Origin: an uncultured Clostridia bacterium
Lineage (GTDB): Bacteria > Bacillota > Clostridia > Oscillospirales > CAG-272
Assembly (NCBI GenBank): GCA_904501765.1
Contig: CAJGCM010000092.1
Span: 1 to 8,710, forward strand
Reading direction: 5' to 3'
DNA length: 8,710 nucleotides
This document shows, one piece after another, positions 4,018-8,710 of the stretch; position 1 is the first letter of the stretch, and the number at the start of each line of letters is the position of its first letter. Both the position numbers and the translations under genes were made by a program. The notes under the pieces were generated by a model, which saw nothing but the letters and a program-made list of their open reading frames with translations, was not told the DNA's origin and did no database searches.

Positions 4018-5562
4018 GTGAATAAAACTGTTGCTCTTGAGTTAAAAAACGTATCAAAATCCTTTGGCAACAAGCATGCCAATAAAAACGTTGACCTTAC
4101 GCTGTACGAAGGCGAAATTCTCGCCATTCTCGGAGAAAACGGCAGCGGAAAAACATCATTGGTCAATATGATTGCGGGTATTTATTACCCCGACGAGGGA
4201 GAAATATTCGTAGGCGGTGAGCCTGCCGTTATCACCTCCCCAAAAGATGCCTTCAAGTATAAAATCGGTATGATACATCAGCATTTTAAATTAGTTGACG
4301 TATTCTCCGCCAGCGAAAACATCGTGCTTGGCGTAAATGAAGAAGGCAAATTCAAGCTCTCCGAGATTGACGGCAAGGTAGCCGAAATTGCTGACAAATA
4401 CGGCTTTTTGCTTAACCCAAAGAAGAAAATTCACGAGATGTCTGTTTCCGAGAAGCAGACTGTCGAAATCATAAAGGTGCTTTACAGAGGAGCAGATATT
4501 CTTATTCTTGACGAGCCTACTGCGGTTCTTACCCCTCAGGAAATCGAGAAGCTCTTCGCCGTTCTTCGCCGTATGCGCGAGGACGGAAAGTCCATAATCA
4601 TAATAACCCATAAAATGAACGAGGTTATGTCCCTGACGGATAGAGTTGCGGTTATGAGAAAGGGTGAGCATATCGCCACGGTTGAAACCGCAAAGACCAA
4701 CGAAAACGAGCTTACCGAGCTTATGATGGGCGAAAAAGTTTCGTTAAATATAAACAGAACGGAGCCGAAAAACACCTCCGACAGGCTTGTGGTAAAAAAT
4801 ATCACTTCTGTCAACAAGGAGGGTATAACTGTTCTCGACGATATTTCCTTTACCGCCCGCTCCGGAGAAATACTCGGTATTGCGGGAATTGCAGGTTCGG
4901 GACAGCGAGAGCTGCTTGAGGCTATTGCAGGTCTTTATCATATCGACTCCGGCACAATAGTTTACAACAACCCCGAAACGGGAATTGAAGAAAATCTCAG
5001 AGATAAAAACCCCTTGCAGATTTCCGAGCTTGGCGTAAGGCTTTCCTTTGTTCCTGAGGACAGGCTCGGTATGGGTCTTGTTGCTAATATGGACATCGTT
5101 GACAATATGATGCTCCGCAGCTACAAGAACGGTAAATCCTTCTTCCTCGACAGACGCAGTCCTCACGATTTGGCTATGGAAATAATCCAGGAGCTTAACG
5201 TAATTACCCCCGATGAGCACACCCCAGTTCGCCGTCTTTCCGGCGGTAACATTCAAAAGGTGCTTGTAGGTAGAGAAATTGCCGCTGCTCCCACCGTATT
5301 TATGGCAGCATACCCGGTAAGAGGTCTTGACGTTAACGCTTCATACGGAATTTACAACCTTCTCAACAAACAAAAGGAGGACGGAGTTGCCGTAATTTTC
5401 GTCGGTGAGGACCTTGACGTGCTTCTTGAGCTTTGCGACAGAATTTTGGTTATTGCCTCGGGACACATATCCGGAATAGTAGATGCAAGGTCTGCCACGA
5501 AGGAAGAGGTCGGTCTTCTTATGACAAAAACCAAGGAGGAAGGAGAAGCTAACAATGAGTGA
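4018..5562 (+). CDS. Nucleoside ABC transporter, double-domain ATPase (NupO/BmpB-like)
   Basis: This cytoplasmic subunit powers the importer. It has 514 residues with two fused nucleotide-binding domains, the usual layout in this family and in sugar importers such as RbsA. Domain 1 (about 5-240): Walker A GENGSGKTS at 39-47, signature MSVSEKQ at 141-147 (Ser where most have Gly), Walker B ILILDEPTA at 161-169 with catalytic Glu166, switch His198. Domain 2 (about 256-505): degenerate Walker A GIAGSGQREL with no lysine (about 290-299), good signature LSGGNIQK at 407-414, and a Walker B region VFMAAYPVRGLDV (427-439) with no catalytic glutamate and Tyr-Pro-Val where relatives have Gln-Pro-Thr. 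FVGEDLD (461-467) replaces the switch-His region. Domain 2 alone is therefore probably not catalytic. The gene starts with GTG and its end overlaps the next gene by 8 nt. Homologues: B. subtilis NupO, S. mutans BmpB. Confidence 0.95.
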   Translation: MNKTVALELKNVSKSFGNKHANKNVDLTLYEGEILAILGENGSGKTSLVNMIAGIYYPDEGEIFVGGEPAVITSPKDAFKYKIGMIHQHFKLVDVFSASENIVLGVNEEGKFKLSEIDGKVAEIADKYGFLLNPKKKIHEMSVSEKQTVEIIKVLYRGADILILDEPTAVLTPQEIEKLFAVLRRMREDGKSIIIITHKMNEVMSLTDRVAVMRKGEHIATVETAKTNENELTELMMGEKVSLNINRTEPKNTSDRLVVKNITSVNKEGITVLDDISFTARSGEILGIAGIAGSGQRELLEAIAGLYHIDSGTIVYNNPETGIEENLRDKNPLQISELGVRLSFVPEDRLGMGLVANMDIVDNMMLRSYKNGKSFFLDRRSPHDLAMEIIQELNVITPDEHTPVRRLSGGNIQKVLVGREIAAAPTVFMAAYPVRGLDVNASYGIYNLLNKQKEDGVAVIFVGEDLDVLLELCDRILVIASGHISGIVDARSATKEEVGLLMTKTKEEGEANNE

Positions 5563-6769
5563 AATCGAAAAGAATGACGTTTCCGAAATTGAAAGAGAAG
5601 CCGCAGAGATAGCGGCAGAGGCTGATGCAACCGAAAATGAGTCTTCAATCCCCCACTCCTCTACCCCCGAAAAGGAGACAAAAAAGGAGCCTCTGTTCCA
5701 CATCAGTAAGAGAGATAATCTCTCGAAAAAGCACATTTACGGAATACGTGCCATTGCCATCGGCGGCTCGTTTATTCTGATGTCAATTCTTATATTCATT
5801 CTTGCTAAAGAAAACCCCATCGCTATTTTAGGCTGTATGATGGAGGGTGTTTTCGGAAAACCGGAATTTATCTGGCGTCTGTTCAGTAATACCGCTATTC
5901 TTCTTGGTATTTCATTGGCTCTCACACCCGCCTTCAAAATGAAATTCTGGAACTGCGGAGGAGAAGGACAGGTTATCGTTGCCAGTCTTTCCTCGGCGGC
6001 TTGTATGCTGTTTATAGGAAATTCCGTTCCCTGGTTTGTTCTGCTCATTATAATGTTTGTAACAAGTATTCTTTCAGGCATTATATGGGCTCTTATACCT
6101 GCTATTTTCAAGGCTAAATGGAACACGAACGAGACGCTCTTCACCCTTATGATGAACTACATCGCAATTCAGCTCGTAACCTTCTTCCTTAAGCTGTACG
6201 GTAACGATCAGGGCAACCTGGAGCCTATGCTGGATTTCAGAATTCCATATATCTTTGGCGGTCCTTATTTCCTTAACATCGTTGTTATCGCAGTGATTTG
6301 CGCACTTATGTATATTTATTTAAACTATACGAAGCACGGATATGAGATATCGGTTGTGGGCGAAAGTGAAAACACGGCGAAATATATCGGTATCAGCGTT
6401 CCCAAGGTTGTTATAAGAACTCTTATAGTTTCCGGCGCGCTTTGCGGACTTATCGGCTTTATGCTTTCAGCTAACGGAAGCGCCACCGTCACAACCACCA
6501 TTGTTAGCGGTCAGGGCTTTACCGCAATTCTCGTTTCCTGGCTCGGTAAATTCAATCCTATTTATATGATTTTGACCTCCTTCCTCGTTATATTCTTACA
6601 ACAGGGGACGGTTTATATGGGAGAAATCTACCGTCTTGACACCGCAATGGCTGACGTTTTCGTAGGAGTCGTGCTTCTGTTTATCATAGGATGCGAATTC
6701 TTTATTCACTATAAGATAAACTTCAGAAAAAAAGAAACTTCGAAAAGTGCTAAGGAGGAGGTTAAATAA
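5555..6769 (+). CDS. Nucleoside ABC transporter permease (NupP/BmpC-like)
   Basis: One of two membrane subunits that form the import channel. It has 404 residues. The first 45-60 are hydrophilic and rich in Glu, Ala and Lys before the first membrane segment (about 64-84); relatives usually start close to the first helix, so this looks like a cytoplasmic extension. About eight to nine hydrophobic segments follow. Family motifs: FWNCGGEGQ at 131-139 (compare FNIGAEGQ in relatives), NETLFTLMMNYIA at 192-204, and GESENTAKYIGI at 269-280, the cytoplasmic loop that likely contacts the ATPase. The C-terminus is lysine-rich. ATG 5555 overlaps the end of the ATPase gene by 8 nt and is preceded by AAGGAGGA (5533-5540) and AGGAG (5541-5545), which indicates translational coupling. 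Assigned to the BPD_transp_2 (branched-chain type) permease fold by motif. Confidence 0.93.
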   Translation: MSEIEKNDVSEIEREAAEIAAEADATENESSIPHSSTPEKETKKEPLFHISKRDNLSKKHIYGIRAIAIGGSFILMSILIFILAKENPIAILGCMMEGVFGKPEFIWRLFSNTAILLGISLALTPAFKMKFWNCGGEGQVIVASLSSAACMLFIGNSVPWFVLLIIMFVTSILSGIIWALIPAIFKAKWNTNETLFTLMMNYIAIQLVTFFLKLYGNDQGNLEPMLDFRIPYIFGGPYFLNIVVIAVICALMYIYLNYTKHGYEISVVGESENTAKYIGISVPKVVIRTLIVSGALCGLIGFMLSANGSATVTTTIVSGQGFTAILVSWLGKFNPIYMILTSFLVIFLQQGTVYMGEIYRLDTAMADVFVGVVLLFIIGCEFFIHYKINFRKKETSKSAKEEVK

Positions 6770-7734
6770 TGACAACTATTATAGCCTTTCTTACAAGCGC
6801 AATTAAATTCGGTATGGTTCTTCTCTTCGGCTCCACCGGTGAAACCATAACCGAAAAAGCAGGTCACTTAAATTTAGGTATCCCCGGTGTTATGTGCGTT
6901 GGCACAGCATTCGGCTGCGCGGCTGAGGCAATTTATTTTGAGCTTGCCGGAAGCCGTATGAATATGATTTGGCCTCTCGCCATACTTATTCCCGTAATCG
7001 CAACTCTTCTCGGCGGCGCCCTGATGGGTCTTATCTACTCCTTTATGACCGTTACCCTTCACGCAAATCAGAACGTTACGGGTCTTGCACTTACCACCTT
7101 TGGAGTAGGTGTTTCCGACTTTATTATTTCGACTGTTGAAAACTACAAGTTCACGGCAGGAGCAAGATTCTTCAATATGCACCTTCCCTTCGCCGATTCT
7201 CTCGGCTGGTTCGGTGAGCTGTTCTTCTCCTACGGAATTATGATTTACCTCTCTATCGCCGTAGCCATTGCCACCTCTTACGTTTTAAACAAGACTAAGG
7301 TAGGTCTTCACTTAAGAGCTGTTGGCGAAAACCCTGCTACCGCAGATGCCGCAGGTATAAACGTAACAAGGTACAGATACGTTTCCACCTGTGTTGGCTG
7401 CGCTATTGCAAGTCTTGGCGGACTTGTATTCATTATGGACTATCTTAACGGAAACTGGGAATACGTTATCGACGCTATCGGCTGGCTCTGCGTTGCTCTG
7501 GTTATCTTCACTACCTGGAAGCCTACCTTTGGTATTTTATGCGCAATTATATTCGGCGCCTTCTACGTTGCGGCAGAATATATCCCCGGTATATCTCTGG
7601 CTCTTAAGGAAATATTCAAGATGCTTCCCTACCTTGTTACAATAGTTGTGCTTGTATTTACAAGCATCCGCAACAAGAAGGAGGACCAGCCCCCGGCAAG
7701 TCTTGGCGTAAACTATTTCAGAGAAGAGAGATAA
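6769..7734 (+). CDS. Nucleoside ABC transporter permease (NupQ/BmpD-like)
   Basis: The second membrane subunit, expected to pair with the preceding permease. It has 321 residues with about eight hydrophobic segments. Motifs: GHLNLGIPGVM at 32-42 (compare NLGIEGMM in relatives), ANQNVTGLAL at 99-108, and GLHLRAVGENPATADAAGI at 179-197, the coupling loop that likely docks on the ATPase. The end is charged (NKKEDQPP...). Its ATG shares one base with the stop of the upstream gene (TAATG at 6767-6771), and AAGGAGGAG at 6752-6760 gives a strong ribosome binding site, so it is translationally coupled. It is the last gene of the operon; the terminator at 7784-7820 follows. Homologue: B. subtilis NupQ. 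The substrate cannot be read from the permease itself. Confidence 0.94.
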   Translation: MTTIIAFLTSAIKFGMVLLFGSTGETITEKAGHLNLGIPGVMCVGTAFGCAAEAIYFELAGSRMNMIWPLAILIPVIATLLGGALMGLIYSFMTVTLHANQNVTGLALTTFGVGVSDFIISTVENYKFTAGARFFNMHLPFADSLGWFGELFFSYGIMIYLSIAVAIATSYVLNKTKVGLHLRAVGENPATADAAGINVTRYRYVSTCVGCAIASLGGLVFIMDYLNGNWEYVIDAIGWLCVALVIFTTWKPTFGILCAIIFGAFYVAAEYIPGISLALKEIFKMLPYLVTIVVLVFTSIRNKKEDQPPASLGVNYFREER

Positions 7735-7749
7735 TTTCTATCCTCAAAG

Positions 7750-7768
7750 AAAGAATATACTATTCTTT
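7750..7768 (+). repeat. AT-rich perfect inverted repeat after the operon
   Basis: AAAGAATA (7750-7757) and TATTCTTT (7761-7768) form a perfect 8-bp stem with a 3-nt loop, 15 bases after the final stop. No T-run follows. It may protect the message 3' end or be a chance AT-rich palindrome. Confidence 0.4.
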
Positions 7769-7783
7769 ATAAGACAAATAAAA

Positions 7784-7820
7784 GAAAAAAGCTCGGCTTA
7801 CGGTAAGCCGAGCTTTTTTC
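7784..7820. terminator. Bidirectional intrinsic terminator
   Basis: Perfect inverted repeat: GAAAAAAGCTCGGCTTA (7784-7800) and its complement (7804-7820), separated by CGG. The core is a GC-rich stem bounded by A6 on one side and T6 on the other, so it works as stem plus U-run on either strand. It ends the importer operon from the left and uppP from the right; both converge on it. Confidence 0.93.
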
Positions 7821-7882
7821 TTGTGTCGATAGGTTTATTACCTTTTATATATAAGCAAAACCTTCGCCTACATTCCCACAGA

Positions 7883-8710
7883 TTATGCTTTCAGCATAAA
7901 ATATCCGAGGACTATAACGCCTAAAACTATTCTGTAAATTCCAAAGGAAGCGAAGCTGTGACGCTTTACAAAATCCATAAGGAATTTAATTACTATAAGA
8001 GAAACTATAAAGGATACGAAGATTCCCACTAAAAGAAGGGCGATTTCCGTGCCTGTGGCTTCGAATCCAGAGAGGATAAATTTCAAAATCTTATACCCCG
8101 AGGCTCCAAGCATAATCGGAATTGCCATGAAGAAGGAATACTCCGCTGCCGCAGTACGGCTGACACCGGTGAGAAGACCACCGAGGATTGTAGAGCCTGA
8201 ACGAGAGGTTCCCGGAACCAAGGACAAGACCTGGAAGGCGCCTATTGTAAGAGCGTCCTTATAGGTCAATTCGCTGGCGTCGTTTACACGGTATGCGACC
8301 TCTCCTTCTCCACCTCCGTTTTTGCCCTTTATTTTTTCCACTATAATAAAGGCAATACCGTAAATGATAAGAGCTGCCGCTACCACGACGGGTACGTAGA
8401 GGTATTTTTCAAACAAATCGTCAAAGAGAAGCCCGATTACCGCAGCGGGAATTGCTCCCACTATAACCTTCGCCCAAAGGCTCCAGGTTCCGCGGCGCTC
8501 CTCCTCGCTTTTCTTTTTTGAGAAGGGATTAAGCTTATCAAAAAACAGCACGGGAACGGCAAGAATTGCTCCAAGCTGTATAACGACGAGGAACATCTCC
8601 ATAAAAACGTCGCTTACATTAAGGGTTATAAATTCGTCAAGGAGAATCATATGCCCCGTAGAGCTGACGGGGAGCCATTCGGTTATCCCTTCAACTATTC
8701 CGAGGAATAT
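7883..8710 (-). CDS. uppP: Undecaprenyl-diphosphatase (UppP/BacA), 5' end cut by window edge
   Basis: It dephosphorylates undecaprenyl diphosphate to recycle the lipid carrier for peptidoglycan and other wall polymers, and its overproduction gives bacitracin resistance. It is an integral membrane enzyme. On the minus strand the frame stays open from ATG 8650 to the window end and encodes GIVEGITEWLPVSSTGH, the first catalytic motif (two Glu, Ser/Thr, His), so ATG 8650 is internal and the gene runs off the window. 275 residues are visible; only some 5-10 should be missing. The second motif LVPGTSRSG is at about visible residues 164-172 with the catalytic Arg at 170. About eight hydrophobic segments are seen, and a charged loop (KIKGKNGGGEGE) lies near the middle. 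It is convergent with the importer operon and shares its terminator. Confidence 0.96.
   Translation of the reverse strand: MFLGIVEGITEWLPVSSTGHMILLDEFITLNVSDVFMEMFLVVIQLGAILAVPVLFFDKLNPFSKKKSEEERRGTWSLWAKVIVGAIPAAVIGLLFDDLFEKYLYVPVVVAAALIIYGIAFIIVEKIKGKNGGGEGEVAYRVNDASELTYKDALTIGAFQVLSLVPGTSRSGSTILGGLLTGVSRTAAAEYSFFMAIPIMLGASGYKILKFILSGFEATGTEIALLLVGIFVSFIVSLIVIKFLMDFVKRHSFASFGIYRIVLGVIVLGYFMLKA

Noticed and set aside
8648..8650. ATG 8650 (minus) as start of uppP
   Set aside because: The frame continues to the window end and encodes the essential first catalytic motif, so this Met is internal (STGHM).
1..8710. CRISPR array, tRNA, rRNA, insertion sequence or prophage
   Set aside because: No direct repeats with spacers, cloverleaf, rRNA segments, transposase or phage genes were seen on either strand.

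Overview
The window looks like chromosomal DNA of a low-to-mid GC Gram-positive bacterium, most likely of class Clostridia (Oscillospirales/Ruminococcaceae-like). The reasons are strong AGGAGG-type ribosome binding sites, TTGAAA-17 bp-TATAAT promoters, a lipoprotein-anchored ABC transporter, and a small three-domain S1-like protein of a type I know from that group. No mobile element, phage gene, CRISPR array, tRNA or rRNA was seen. No gene-free stretch exceeds 300 bases.

Layout. 1-876 (+): 3' part of an S1-domain RNA-binding protein gene that runs in from the left edge. 877-1121: a strongly structured RNA element ending in a T-run, parts of which resemble the c-di-GMP-I (GEMM) aptamer, followed by an extended -10 promoter and the ung leader. 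1122-1793 (+): ung, uracil-DNA glycosylase. 1893-2465 (+): xpt, xanthine phosphoribosyltransferase, with its own promoter. 2466-2694: a promoter and a structured 5' leader. 2695-7734 (+): a four-gene BMP-family (PnrA/Nup-like) nucleoside ABC importer operon with lipoprotein, double ATPase and two permeases; a strong hairpin lies between the lipoprotein and ATPase genes. 7784-7820: a bidirectional terminator. 7883-8710 (-): uppP, undecaprenyl-diphosphatase, running off the right edge.

How the genes fit together. The transporter probably brings in purine nucleosides or related compounds. xpt, immediately upstream and co-directional but with its own promoter, salvages xanthine to XMP, so 1893-7734 reads as a purine-salvage neighbourhood. 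ung is DNA repair. uppP recycles the lipid carrier of cell-wall synthesis and is convergent, unrelated to the transporter.

The most interesting parts are non-coding: (a) the RNA at 881-990, where a GEMM-like aptamer fold and a terminator hairpin would exclude each other; (b) the transporter leader, where a terminator-like hairpin shares a strand with a second possible pairing; (c) the ung leader, which can fold back on itself. The protein-coding genes are ordinary members of known families.
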